Shown here: positions 47,959 to 56,750 of the stretch, one piece after another
Layout: each line of letters starts with the position of its first letter
Numbering within the stretch: the stretch's first letter is position 1
Assembly: GCA_025462865.1 (NCBI GenBank)
Contig: JAOAPI010000117.1
Coordinates: 1 to 64,000, forward strand
Reading direction: 5' to 3'
Length of the DNA: 64,000 nucleotides
Source: Candidatus Sulfotelmatobacter sp.
GTDB lineage: Bacteria; Acidobacteriota; Terriglobia; Terriglobales; Acidobacteriaceae
Made by a program: the position numbers and the translations under genes
The notes under the pieces: model-generated
Database searches by the model: none
What the model was told of the DNA's origin: nothing
Seen by the model: the letters and a program-made list of their open reading frames with translations, nothing else

Positions 47959-48011
47959 GGTGCTGGTTTTTTCGATACGCGGTTACCTTGCGCGACAATT
48001 TCGTAGTCCCG

Positions 48012-49229
48012 TCAGCGCCAGCCAAACTTTTGTGCAGCCATATCGGCGATGACTCGTCCGATGGGAAGGGACGCGGTCGCAGCGGGAGAAGGAACATTGA
48101 GCACGTGCAGCATCCTCTCCGAAGGGACAAATTGGAAATCATCCACGAGCGTGCCGTCGCGGTTCATCGCCTGAGCTCGAACCCCGGAGCCGCCCGGGAC
48201 GAGATCTTTCTCGCTTAGCTCTGGCACCAGGCGCCGCAGGGCACGAACGAATTCTGATTTCGAAAAAGACCTGTGGAACTCATTCGCTCCGCTGCGCCAG
48301 TGCTTCGCTGCCATCCGCCAGAATCCAGGAAACGCAAGAGACGACGCGAGGTCCCGCAGGCTGATGTCGAACCGCCGGTAGCCTTCGCGCCGGAAGGCGA
48401 AGACGGCGTTGGGGCCCGCGTCTACGCGGCCATTTATCCTGCGCGTGAAATGAACGCCGAGAAACGGAAACTGCGGATCAGGCACAGGATAGATTAGCCC
48501 CCGCACCAGCGACGATCTCTCGGGTATCAGATCGTAGTACTCGCCGCGGAATGGAACGATCCTTACAGTCGGTTTATCGCCGGCCATCCGGCTGATGCGA
48601 TCACTAAATAATCCGGCGCAGTTGATGATGTGGCTTGCGGAGAATGCCGAGCGGTTCGTCTCGACTACGACTTCACTTGAAGAACGCCGGATTCCCGTTA
48701 CCTCGGTGGACGTTTGAATTACTCCTCCCTGCAAGCGAACAAGCTCGGCGTATTTCACACAGACCGCAGCGTAATCAGTGATGCCAGTGGAAGGCACCAG
48801 CAAGGCTCTCAGTCCGTTGGCGTGGGGTTCCATCTCCCGCAGTTGTTCCGCTCCGACGAGCTGCAATCCTTTAAGGCCGTTGGTTTCTCCGCGTCTGCGG
48901 AGTTCTTCCAGTTGGGAGAATTCGTCTGGGCTAGTCGCCACAATTACTTTGCCGGAGAGTTCGTGAGCAATTCCGTGCATGCGGCAGAATTCGACCATGG
49001 CCCGCGCGCCTTCGACGCATAGCCTGGCCTTGAGCGATCCCGGCTTATAGTAAATCCCGGAATGAATGACACCGCTGTTGTGGCTGCTCTGATGCTGGCC
49101 TACGCGATTTTCTTTCTCCACCAGGACGAGGCGAAGATCGGGAAAACGGTTGGTGATCGCGAGGGCGACGGCAAGGCCGACAATGCCTCCGCCGACGATG
49201 ATGACGTCGTAGGGTTCAGTCACGAACAA
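48012..49229 (-). CDS. lhgO: L-2-hydroxyglutarate oxidase
   Basis: FAD enzyme that oxidises L-2-hydroxyglutarate to 2-oxoglutarate, a metabolite-repair and carbon-salvage step, usually passing electrons to quinone at the membrane. The 405-residue length is normal. The N-terminus has YDVIIVGGGIVGLAVALAI (FAD-binding), followed by the diagnostic SSHNSGVIHSGIYYKPGSLKA, and later IINCAGLFSDRI and FRGEYYDL. These match LhgO/YgaF rather than other DAO-family oxidases. The adjacent plus-strand regulator ends 53 bp away and is convergent, so no functional link is implied. Confidence 0.93.
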   Translation of the reverse strand: MFVTEPYDVIIVGGGIVGLAVALAITNRFPDLRLVLVEKENRVGQHQSSHNSGVIHSGIYYKPGSLKARLCVEGARAMVEFCRMHGIAHELSGKVIVATSPDEFSQLEELRRRGETNGLKGLQLVGAEQLREMEPHANGLRALLVPSTGITDYAAVCVKYAELVRLQGGVIQTSTEVTGIRRSSSEVVVETNRSAFSASHIINCAGLFSDRISRMAGDKPTVRIVPFRGEYYDLIPERSSLVRGLIYPVPDPQFPFLGVHFTRRINGRVDAGPNAVFAFRREGYRRFDISLRDLASSLAFPGFWRMAAKHWRSGANEFHRSFSKSEFVRALRRLVPELSEKDLVPGGSGVRAQAMNRDGTLVDDFQFVPSERMLHVLNVPSPAATASLPIGRVIADMAAQKFGWR

Positions 49230-49263
49230 CGATTATGCCGTGATTCTTTACTGCGAGCCAACA

Positions 49264-52200
49264 CTATTGGGTAACTATCAGAATTACGGTCGAAGGCGCC
49301 TGGTGAGTCAGTGTGCCCGAACTGCCCATGATCGTAAGGGTATAGGTGCCCGGTTGTGTGCCTTGTTGCCGGCCGCCCACCCCGCCGCCACCTCCTCCGC
49401 CGCCGCCGCTCCCGGCACTGCCATTGGAGCCTCCGCCGCCGCACGAAGCCAGCAACATACCGAGCAGAAATAGTGCAATCAGGGATACGGGCAGCGCCAG
49501 CTTCGAACGACCGAGGGCGCGCGCTCCAATCAGACAGATCCCGGGCAAGGCCAGCCACAGAGCATAAAAGATGATAGTGCGCTCACGCGCGCGCGAAGAG
49601 AGACTCGCTGAACTTGCAGTGGTACTGATCTGCAGAACGACGGCCGTTGAGCTACTGCCTAGAGTCACGGGGTTGGGGGTGAAAGTGCATAACGAGATCG
49701 CGGGACCACCGGAACAGGACAAAGTTATGGCATCGACGAACGGCGCTCCGACGGGCAGCACGCTAAAATTGTAGCTCGCCGACTGCCCCGGTTTGATCGT
49801 CTGGGTGGCTGGCGTAAGCGCGCCGATCGTGAAGTCCTGGCTCACCGTCAGCGCGATTGAGGGCTGTAGCGCGTGGCTGGGGGCGCCGCTGACATCTTGC
49901 GTATTCACGCCGATGTTATATGTGCCGGGCGCAGCGTCCTTCGGAATATTGACAGTCGCCGTCACTGACACCAAAGCTCCACTGCCGATGGTGATCGGAT
50001 TCGCCGGAGCAAGCGTGCATTGCGCTCCCGGAAGTGCAGTGGCATCGCACGTTGCGATGATCTGACCGCTGTAAGAGTTTGTGGACTGGAACGTCACGAT
50101 CGCCGAGGCTTGGGCGCCGGGCACGGAAGAAAGCGACAGGGGACCCGCCAATATGTAATCCCCGACAGAGAAAGGCACCTCAAGAGAATGGGTGGTAGGA
50201 CCTGAAGAACCGAGCACCGTGATCTGGTAGCTGCCTGCACTAAAGCTTGTTCCGTTGATAACCAGGTTCGCGGTGGCTGGGAATGCGCTGACGGATGAAG
50301 GCGTAATACTGCAACTGCTAGCTCCAAAAGTGGATGAGCAGCTTAAGCTCACAGTCCCGCTGAACCCGTCCTGTGAAGCAATCGAGATTGGACCGCTGGT
50401 GCCAGTGCTACCTACTTTCACATTGGGGAATAGACTCGGTTCAGTCATCACGAAATCCGGATTTATCGTCACAATCAAAGTGAATGAAGTGGTGAGAGAC
50501 GCTGCGCCTTGAGTCGCAGCCTGCAGCGTAACTTTGTAACTACCGCTCGCGGTTCCAACGGGTACGGCCACAGTCGCAGTCATGTTCGCGGGGGACGACG
50601 ATGTTGGATTCGCCACAGCGGCAGGGGTGAAGCCGCAAGTCGCGCCAGAAATGCTGGGACTGACGCTGCAACTGAGCGTCACGCTCTGGGCGAATGAGCC
50701 CTGAGCTGTCACCTGAAAACTGACTGGCGGAGAGGTTGTTCCGCGAGGCGTAGTCACGCTGGTTGGCGAAGCTGCGGTCAATCCGAAATTCACCACGTGA
50801 AGTGTGAGGGGTGCAGCGTGTGTCGTGTTATTCGGATCGGACCCAGCGGCCTGAATGTTGAAACTGTAGTCGGCGATGAGTGTGGTGCCTACAGTTAATG
50901 AGAATGCCGAACCGCGTGCAGACGGAGTCAGGCTCGCAGGAGTCGGAGTACACGGGCTGGGCGGAGTCGATGTTCCTGCCGTGCAACTGAGGACAACTGA
51001 ATTGTTATATCCGTTCACGGCGGTTACCATGCCGTTGAAATTGGCCGTGGTTCCCAGAAAAGCGGTCAGCGGCGTATTTGAATCGGAGATTTGGAAATCT
51101 GGCGTCGCAAGCAAATCGAATTGCCATATACCGCGACCATAGGTAGAGGCGCGCAATAATTTCTGCCCGCCGGAATTGAATAGGGCGAGGGCGGTGACTG
51201 CTACGTCAGGCAGAAACCCGGCCGCGAGCGGGCTGGGGACTGGACCTACTTCCGTCCAGGCACCGGCTGACGTAGAGCTCTTAAAGACACCAACGTCGGT
51301 GCCAACATAAACAAAATGCGCGCTAGCGTCGATGACGACCGCATTAACGGGCGAATCCGGAAGGGCATTCGCGGCTGCTTCAGTGAAATCAATCCAGGTT
51401 GAGCCGGCGGTCAGTGTCTGCCACACGTGTCCGGCTCCGCCGGTGAAACCCATTACGGTGACGTAGGCGGTATTGCCGGAAGGATCTGATGTATCAATTG
51501 CGACTGCGGAAATGGGGAACTGGTTGGGATTGATGCTTCCCCGGGGGCCGTTGTCGGTGACATCCACAAAGGTGGAAGAAGTGCCCACTACCGCCGTGGC
51601 GTTCGTACTAACCCAGACATGGCCACCGGAGGGTGAAACTGTTCCGTTGGGGCCGAGACCATCCGTGGTGGCGTAAACCACCTTCGACCCGTTGGCGTCG
51701 GTTGCGCCGCCGGCAGCCAGCGCACGAACCACGTTTACTTCATTGCCGCTGCAGGTGCCTGTGCCGAACGTTTCGAAATTGAGGCTCAGCGCGGTGAATC
51801 TCCCGCCCGATCGCGGGCCGCGCCACACGCGGCAAGTTCCAATCAGCATGGACGAGGTCGACTGTGGGTCAAGGATATAGGGGAAGTAAAAAGAGCCGTC
51901 GTCTCCACCAACGTCGGTACTGTTGACGATGACTTGGAACAACATGTCATTGCAATTCGTTCCCGACGCGCATTCTTGAATGTTCAGGTTTCCGCTGCTT
52001 GGGGGGAAGTCAGGATTCGAGGCAAACCAATTACCCGTGTTGGAATCGATGGCATTGTGACCGCCATCCCCGCCCAAAACATTTCCCCAACTCGTGTTCG
52101 TTATGGCCGCCATGCTTGCAGGCGAACCGTTATCCTGGGTGCCTCCAAGGAGCGTATTGGGATCGCTGGCATGTTGAGAGAAGCTGACGAACTGAGTCAT

Positions 52201-53859
52201 TGATCCCAGATTCTGGTTCAGATCGTCCAATTGGTTCGTGCCGGAGCATGAACCTGTTGCAAGTCCTGTGTAGCCATCGAGTGTGCGGTAGATGCCCCCG
52301 TCATTGGCGAAATACATCAAGTCGGTGCCGGAGGATGAAATTGAATACGCGGCCGCGTGCTGGTCGGGATGAACGTGGGCGAGCGCCCCTAGAGGATTGC
52401 AACCGTACACGTGGGTGAGATTCATGAACGGCAGATTTGAACAGGCTGGATTGCTGGATTTGATTGTGCATTTGTATAGATTGACGGCTCCCGCATAAAG
52501 GTCGGTGGCGGACACGCCGTTCTGCAAAGCAAGCAGTTCGAGGTTGTAATAGCCCTGCTGCACACCGCAGCCATCGAAGTCGCCGCAGTTAATGATTCCG
52601 TTTTCGCTGATTTGCGTCCAGGAGGTTCCACCGTTTTGGCTTTGCCAAATTCCCTGGTCGATAGAATTGCTGTTCGAGTCGAGCGAAATGAACCACACAT
52701 ACATCTCGTTGCGTCCCGGCACGACGGTGATTTCGCCGCGGTAGATCGGACACGTTGTGACGTAATTCTGAGGGCATGCAGTTGTGCTCAACAGTCCTGC
52801 GGCGCCAGGTTGGTTAGCGAGGCGTGTCCACGTCAGTCCGTCAGGAGAAGAGTAAAAACCGTGATATCGCAGGGCAGCGAAGAACAATCCTGCGGCTGCG
52901 TTGTAGGCCACTGAAGTTGCTGAGGTCGCTTCGCTTGCTCCACCCGAGAAGAGTATGTCGTAAGCCCATGTCTGCCCGGCGTCGGTGGACGTGTAGAGGC
53001 CGCGATACGTGTTGCTGGTCAGCGCCCCATCGGTTACGCCTTCCGCCGTTGCCGCCATCGCCGCAACGACCGTGTTAGTTTGGCCACTCGCTATATTGAA
53101 CGCCATTCGTGTTGCGCCTAGGCCACTAAAGGAGACAGTGCCGCCGGCGCTTTTTGCAGTAGAGCTTAACGTCCAAGTGTTGCCGCCATCGGCGGAACGC
53201 AGAATGCCAAGACCAAAGTAAGAATCCGCGGAATTGTCTGCCTCCCCGGTTCCCACCAGGACAACACTCTTGCCGGGATCGACATTTCCTGGCTGAATCG
53301 TGATTGCGCCGGTAGATAAAGTAGCCTGATCATCAGTGAGCGGCGTCCAAGAGACATTGTTGGCAATATTGGTGGCTGCATTTGTGGACTTCCACACACC
53401 TCCCTGGGCTCCTCCGATGTAAACTGTGTTGCCCGTGGGATCCGCGGGATCGATTGCCACTGCGGTTGCGCGGCCCGACACCTGACGATAGTCCTGAAGA
53501 CCCTGTCCCGTGCCATCAGAAGCCAGCGGGACCGGACCCAATGGCGTCCATCCACCGGAGGCGCCGGGAACTTGCAAGTCAGCATGTGCGCCTCGAGATA
53601 GAGCAGTCTGCGAAGCGCGCGCGCGCATTTTTGCCCGATAGGCACGGTGTCGCAATTCTGCCGCAGGCTTTCCGGGCACAACGCGACCGCGCAAAAACCA
53701 GCGCGCGCGTTCTTCAACATGATCTGTATCTGCGTCGCCGCTGGATACGTCTGTTGTGGATTTCTTCGCGCCCTGAGCGTTGACAAGCGAGAACAGGCAA
53801 AATACAAATGACAAAGCCACTGAAGTGCGAGCGAGACGATAGAATCTGGGAAACTCCAT
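49264..53859 (-). CDS. Giant secreted BNR-propeller/Ig-like protein with membrane tail
   Basis: Exported protein of about 1531 residues. The signal peptide (TSVALSFVFCLFSLVNAQ) is followed by a sortilin/sialidase-like propeller of about 850 residues with Asp-box motifs SADGGNTW, STDAGQTW and SQNGGTSW. Then come about five Ig-like modules with SLSCS...C-type pairs. The end is odd: a helix (FYALWLALPGICLIG), a second helix (LALPVSLIALFLLGMLLASC), then CGGGGSNGSAG and a run of nine Gly, then GTYTLTIMGSSGTLTHQ, which looks like the last strands of an Ig fold. The tail may anchor the protein in a membrane. ATG chosen; a TTG three codons earlier is possible. Role probably adhesion or glycan binding. 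Confidence 0.82.
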   Translation of the reverse strand: MEFPRFYRLARTSVALSFVFCLFSLVNAQGAKKSTTDVSSGDADTDHVEERARWFLRGRVVPGKPAAELRHRAYRAKMRARASQTALSRGAHADLQVPGASGGWTPLGPVPLASDGTGQGLQDYRQVSGRATAVAIDPADPTGNTVYIGGAQGGVWKSTNAATNIANNVSWTPLTDDQATLSTGAITIQPGNVDPGKSVVLVGTGEADNSADSYFGLGILRSADGGNTWTLSSTAKSAGGTVSFSGLGATRMAFNIASGQTNTVVAAMAATAEGVTDGALTSNTYRGLYTSTDAGQTWAYDILFSGGASEATSATSVAYNAAAGLFFAALRYHGFYSSPDGLTWTRLANQPGAAGLLSTTACPQNYVTTCPIYRGEITVVPGRNEMYVWFISLDSNSNSIDQGIWQSQNGGTSWTQISENGIINCGDFDGCGVQQGYYNLELLALQNGVSATDLYAGAVNLYKCTIKSSNPACSNLPFMNLTHVYGCNPLGALAHVHPDQHAAAYSISSSGTDLMYFANDGGIYRTLDGYTGLATGSCSGTNQLDDLNQNLGSMTQFVSFSQHASDPNTLLGGTQDNGSPASMAAITNTSWGNVLGGDGGHNAIDSNTGNWFASNPDFPPSSGNLNIQECASGTNCNDMLFQVIVNSTDVGGDDGSFYFPYILDPQSTSSMLIGTCRVWRGPRSGGRFTALSLNFETFGTGTCSGNEVNVVRALAAGGATDANGSKVVYATTDGLGPNGTVSPSGGHVWVSTNATAVVGTSSTFVDVTDNGPRGSINPNQFPISAVAIDTSDPSGNTAYVTVMGFTGGAGHVWQTLTAGSTWIDFTEAAANALPDSPVNAVVIDASAHFVYVGTDVGVFKSSTSAGAWTEVGPVPSPLAAGFLPDVAVTALALFNSGGQKLLRASTYGRGIWQFDLLATPDFQISDSNTPLTAFLGTTANFNGMVTAVNGYNNSVVLSCTAGTSTPPSPCTPTPASLTPSARGSAFSLTVGTTLIADYSFNIQAAGSDPNNTTHAAPLTLHVVNFGLTAASPTSVTTPRGTTSPPVSFQVTAQGSFAQSVTLSCSVSPSISGATCGFTPAAVANPTSSSPANMTATVAVPVGTASGSYKVTLQAATQGAASLTTSFTLIVTINPDFVMTEPSLFPNVKVGSTGTSGPISIASQDGFSGTVSLSCSSTFGASSCSITPSSVSAFPATANLVINGTSFSAGSYQITVLGSSGPTTHSLEVPFSVGDYILAGPLSLSSVPGAQASAIVTFQSTNSYSGQIIATCDATALPGAQCTLAPANPITIGSGALVSVTATVNIPKDAAPGTYNIGVNTQDVSGAPSHALQPSIALTVSQDFTIGALTPATQTIKPGQSASYNFSVLPVGAPFVDAITLSCSGGPAISLCTFTPNPVTLGSSSTAVVLQISTTASSASLSSRARERTIIFYALWLALPGICLIGARALGRSKLALPVSLIALFLLGMLLASCGGGGSNGSAGSGGGGGGGGGVGGRQQGTQPGTYTLTIMGSSGTLTHQAPSTVILIVTQ

Positions 53860-54077
53860 AGACGTCAACTAGCAAGGAGTATGGGAGCGCAGTAGAGCCC
53901 GGTCAAAACAAAACGCAGGAAAATGAGCCCGGCGGGGCCATTTCGGGAAGTGGAAAGGCCCTGACGCGAGTCCGCAAATTCTGATACGAGGAGCATCATT
54001 CTGCACGCGCAGGCTTCGGTCTATAGAATTCCCAACGCGCACCAATGCTCGGCGAAAACAAATCGAGATGCTTTCCA

Positions 54078-54875
54078 ATGGCAAAACAGGTTCATGGATT
54101 TCTCAGCTTGATTGCTTCTCTTGCTCTCCTGTGCGGAGTGGCATCTCCGCGGGCTGAATCGGCGGAGCGCGTCATCAACGTTGCGGCGGCGGCCGACTTG
54201 AGTGCCGCTCTTCAGGAACTCGCTGCCAATTATGAAAAACACTCTGGCGTTGAAGTGAAACTTTCTTTTGGCGCGTCGGGAGCGTTGACTCAGCAGATTG
54301 AAAATGGAGCTCCCTTTGATGTTTTCTTTTCGGCAGATGCGGATTATCCCCGACAGTTGATTGGAGGCGGCGAAGGTGATGGCGCAACCGTGTATCGTTA
54401 TGCCGTGGGACGATTGGCGCTCTGGGTTCCGAAGGATTCGCAGCTTGACGTCGAGCATAAGGGCATGGATGTTCTCGGCGATCTGTCCGTAAAGAAGATT
54501 GCCATTGCTAATCCCCAACACGCACCGTATGGGCGTGCAGCAGTAGCCGCCCTGAAGCATTACGGGTTGTATGAAAAAGTCAGCGATCGGCTGGTGTTAG
54601 GAGAAAATGTTTCGCAGGCGGCGCAGTTTGCCGAGTCCGGTAATGCGCAGGTGGGCATAGTAGCGTTGGCGCATGCCATGGCCCCCGCAATGAAAGGTAA
54701 AGGAAGGTACTGGATAATCCCCGCTGACGCTTACCCTCCGCTGAACCAAGAAGTGGTGGTGATGTTACATTCCCCGCACCGGCAGGATGCTATGGCCTTT
54801 CTTGAATATGTGAAGACACCTGAGGCTGCCGCAATATTTCGGCGTTACGGCTTCAGTTCGCCTGAACAAAAGTAG
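54078..54875 (+). CDS. modA: Molybdate ABC transporter substrate-binding protein
   Basis: Periplasmic molybdate (or tungstate) receptor, 265 residues. A signal peptide (FLSLIASLALLCGVASPRAESA) precedes NVAAAADLSAALQELA, the oxyanion-binding loop of ModA, followed by FGASGALTQQIENGAPFDVFFSAD, the other signature segment. A later QVGIVALAHA strand also fits. The ATG at the start of MAKQVHG is preferred because it gives a normal signal peptide; an ATG 11 codons earlier is possible. It is first of a modABC operon with gaps of 24 and 10 bp. No ModE-type site is recognisable upstream. Confidence 0.93.
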   Translation: MAKQVHGFLSLIASLALLCGVASPRAESAERVINVAAAADLSAALQELAANYEKHSGVEVKLSFGASGALTQQIENGAPFDVFFSADADYPRQLIGGGEGDGATVYRYAVGRLALWVPKDSQLDVEHKGMDVLGDLSVKKIAIANPQHAPYGRAAVAALKHYGLYEKVSDRLVLGENVSQAAQFAESGNAQVGIVALAHAMAPAMKGKGRYWIIPADAYPPLNQEVVVMLHSPHRQDAMAFLEYVKTPEAAAIFRRYGFSSPEQK

Positions 54876-54899
54876 CGCTCGCGAGGAAGAACAAGACAA

Positions 54900-55589
54900 A
54901 TGTCCATCGACTGGCAATCATTCCGGCTCACGATAGAACTTGCAGTGGTCGTGTCAGCGATTCTGTTAATAGTCGGTCTGCCGCTCGCATCCTGGCTCGC
55001 TTTTTCCCGCTGGCGCTGGAAGTTCTTCGTGGAAGCAATTGTGGCCTTGCCGATTGTGCTTCCGCCGACGGTCCTCGGGTTCTATGTGCTCGTTGCTCTC
55101 GGTTCACGAAGTCCGCTTGGACAATGGTGGCAATCCCTGACCGGCCACACGCTGGCGTTCACTTTCACTGGTCTCGTGATCGGCTCGGTCCTGTACAGCC
55201 TGCCATTCGCCGTGCAACCTTTCACCTCGTCGTTCTCATCAGTTGATCGCAAGCTGCTGGCAGCCTCTGCCACGCTGGGCGGCTCACCGCTGCGTACTTT
55301 CTTCCGTGTGGTAATTCCTCTTTCCGTGCCGGGCTTGGTCACGGGAATGGTCTTGGCGTTCGCTCACACGATGGGCGAGTTCGGAGTAGTTCTGATGATT
55401 GGGGGCAACATTCCCGGCGTGACTCGTACAGTGTCGATTGATATTTACGATCAAGTGCAAGCCTCCAACTATGCAGCGGCCAATGCCACAGCGTTGGTAC
55501 TGTTGGTCCTTTGCTTCGCCATGCTAGCCACCGTTTATGGCTTGAACCGACGAACCTCAGGAGTGTGGACCGTGGGACCGGTGAAGTAG
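54900..55589 (+). CDS. modB: Molybdate ABC transporter permease
   Basis: Inner-membrane channel subunit, 229 residues with about five hydrophobic helices. The cytoplasmic coupling loop that docks on the ATPase is visible as AASATLGGSPLRTFFRVVIPLSVPGL (the EAA-type motif). The N-terminal ALPIVLPPTVLGFYVLV and GEFGVVLMIGGNIPG segments are typical of ModB. It is 24 bp after modA and 10 bp before modC, so the three are surely one operon. Confidence 0.94.
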   Translation: MSIDWQSFRLTIELAVVVSAILLIVGLPLASWLAFSRWRWKFFVEAIVALPIVLPPTVLGFYVLVALGSRSPLGQWWQSLTGHTLAFTFTGLVIGSVLYSLPFAVQPFTSSFSSVDRKLLAASATLGGSPLRTFFRVVIPLSVPGLVTGMVLAFAHTMGEFGVVLMIGGNIPGVTRTVSIDIYDQVQASNYAAANATALVLLVLCFAMLATVYGLNRRTSGVWTVGPVK

Positions 55590-55599
55590 GCGAATCTTC

Positions 55600-56739
55600 A
55601 TGCCCAGCCCTGCACCGCCAAAAGCCGACAACCAAACGTTGCATGCACGCATTGCCAAGAGCTTTCCTTCCAGGGAACATCAATTCTCTTTGGATGTGGA
55701 GTTCAGCGTTGCGCCCGGATTCACCATTCTGTTCGGCCCGTCGGGGTCCGGGAAGACCACCCTGCTCGACTGCATCGCGGGACTCGCAACGCCAGACGCA
55801 GGGTGCATCGTAGTCGGAGAGCACGTCTTGTGTGACATTACGACTCGCTTTAGCGTGCCCGTTGCCAAGCGTTTTGTGGGATATGTTTTGCAGGATCTTG
55901 CTCTTTTCCCGCACCTGACCGTCGAGCAGAATGTCGAATATGGTCTCGCACACATTTCGCGCCTCGAGCGAAAGCAGCGAGCGGCGGCGATGCTGGAGGA
56001 ATTTCGCATCGCGCACTTGCGACAGCAGCGGCCTCAGGAAATATCAGGCGGGGAGCGGCAGCGAGTCGCGCTGGCGCGAGCGTTGGTGACCGACCCGTCT
56101 GTGCTGTTGCTGGATGAGCCGCTGGCAGCGTTGGACGCAGCAACCAAGGCAAAGATAATCAACGATCTTCGTCGCTGGAATGAGGCCCATCGCATCCCGA
56201 TTCTGTACGTCACTCACAGCCGCGAAGAAGTGATCGCTCTGGGCGAACGCGTACTGGTAATCGAGCGTGGCCACATCATCGCGCAGGGCGCTCCACATGC
56301 TGTGCTGAGCGCCCCTCTTCAGGAAACAGTGGCGCAGTTGGCCGGTTTTGAAAACATCTTCGATGCGAAGGTCTGGCTGGTGCACGAAGATCGCGGCACG
56401 ATGACGTGCCGATTGCCAGGCGAACCATCAGATAGCTTTGTGCTACTGGAAACACCTCTGATTCGGGCAGAACAGGGCTCCAACATACGCGTGGGAATTC
56501 GAGCGGGCGACGTTCTGCTTGCCATCACAGAGCCGGTTGGACTGAGCGCCCGCAACGTGATTGCCGGCCGCTTGGTTTCGCTGGAAAGGCGGGACATGAT
56601 GATCGTGGTACGTGTGAATTGTGGAGTTGAGATCGAGGTTCACCTCACGCTGGCAGCGCGCGACTCCCTGGGTCTGGTTGAGGGAAGCGAGGTCTGGCTG
56701 GTGATTAAGACATACTCTTGTCATCTTATGCAGAAGTGA
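55600..56739 (+). CDS. modC: Molybdate ABC transporter ATPase
   Basis: Cytoplasmic ATPase that powers molybdate uptake, 379 residues. Walker A is GPSGSGKTT (46-54), the Q-loop VLQDLALFPHL, the ABC signature ISGGERQRVALARAL, Walker B LLLDEPLAALD and the switch His in VTHSREE. The C-terminal 120 residues form a regulatory TOBE/Mop-like domain (SARNVIAGRLVSLE) that binds molybdate in characterised ModC proteins. The stop codon is 11 bp from the stop of the convergent glycosyltransferase gene, so there is almost no room for a terminator. Confidence 0.94.
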   Translation: MPSPAPPKADNQTLHARIAKSFPSREHQFSLDVEFSVAPGFTILFGPSGSGKTTLLDCIAGLATPDAGCIVVGEHVLCDITTRFSVPVAKRFVGYVLQDLALFPHLTVEQNVEYGLAHISRLERKQRAAAMLEEFRIAHLRQQRPQEISGGERQRVALARALVTDPSVLLLDEPLAALDAATKAKIINDLRRWNEAHRIPILYVTHSREEVIALGERVLVIERGHIIAQGAPHAVLSAPLQETVAQLAGFENIFDAKVWLVHEDRGTMTCRLPGEPSDSFVLLETPLIRAEQGSNIRVGIRAGDVLLAITEPVGLSARNVIAGRLVSLERRDMMIVVRVNCGVEIEVHLTLAARDSLGLVEGSEVWLVIKTYSCHLMQK

Positions 56740-56750
56740 GACGCATGAAA

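Noticed and set aside
53860-54077. Molybdenum-cofactor riboswitch or ModE site before modA
   Set aside because: I could not find the conserved Moco RNA core or a ModE-type palindrome in this 218-bp stretch.
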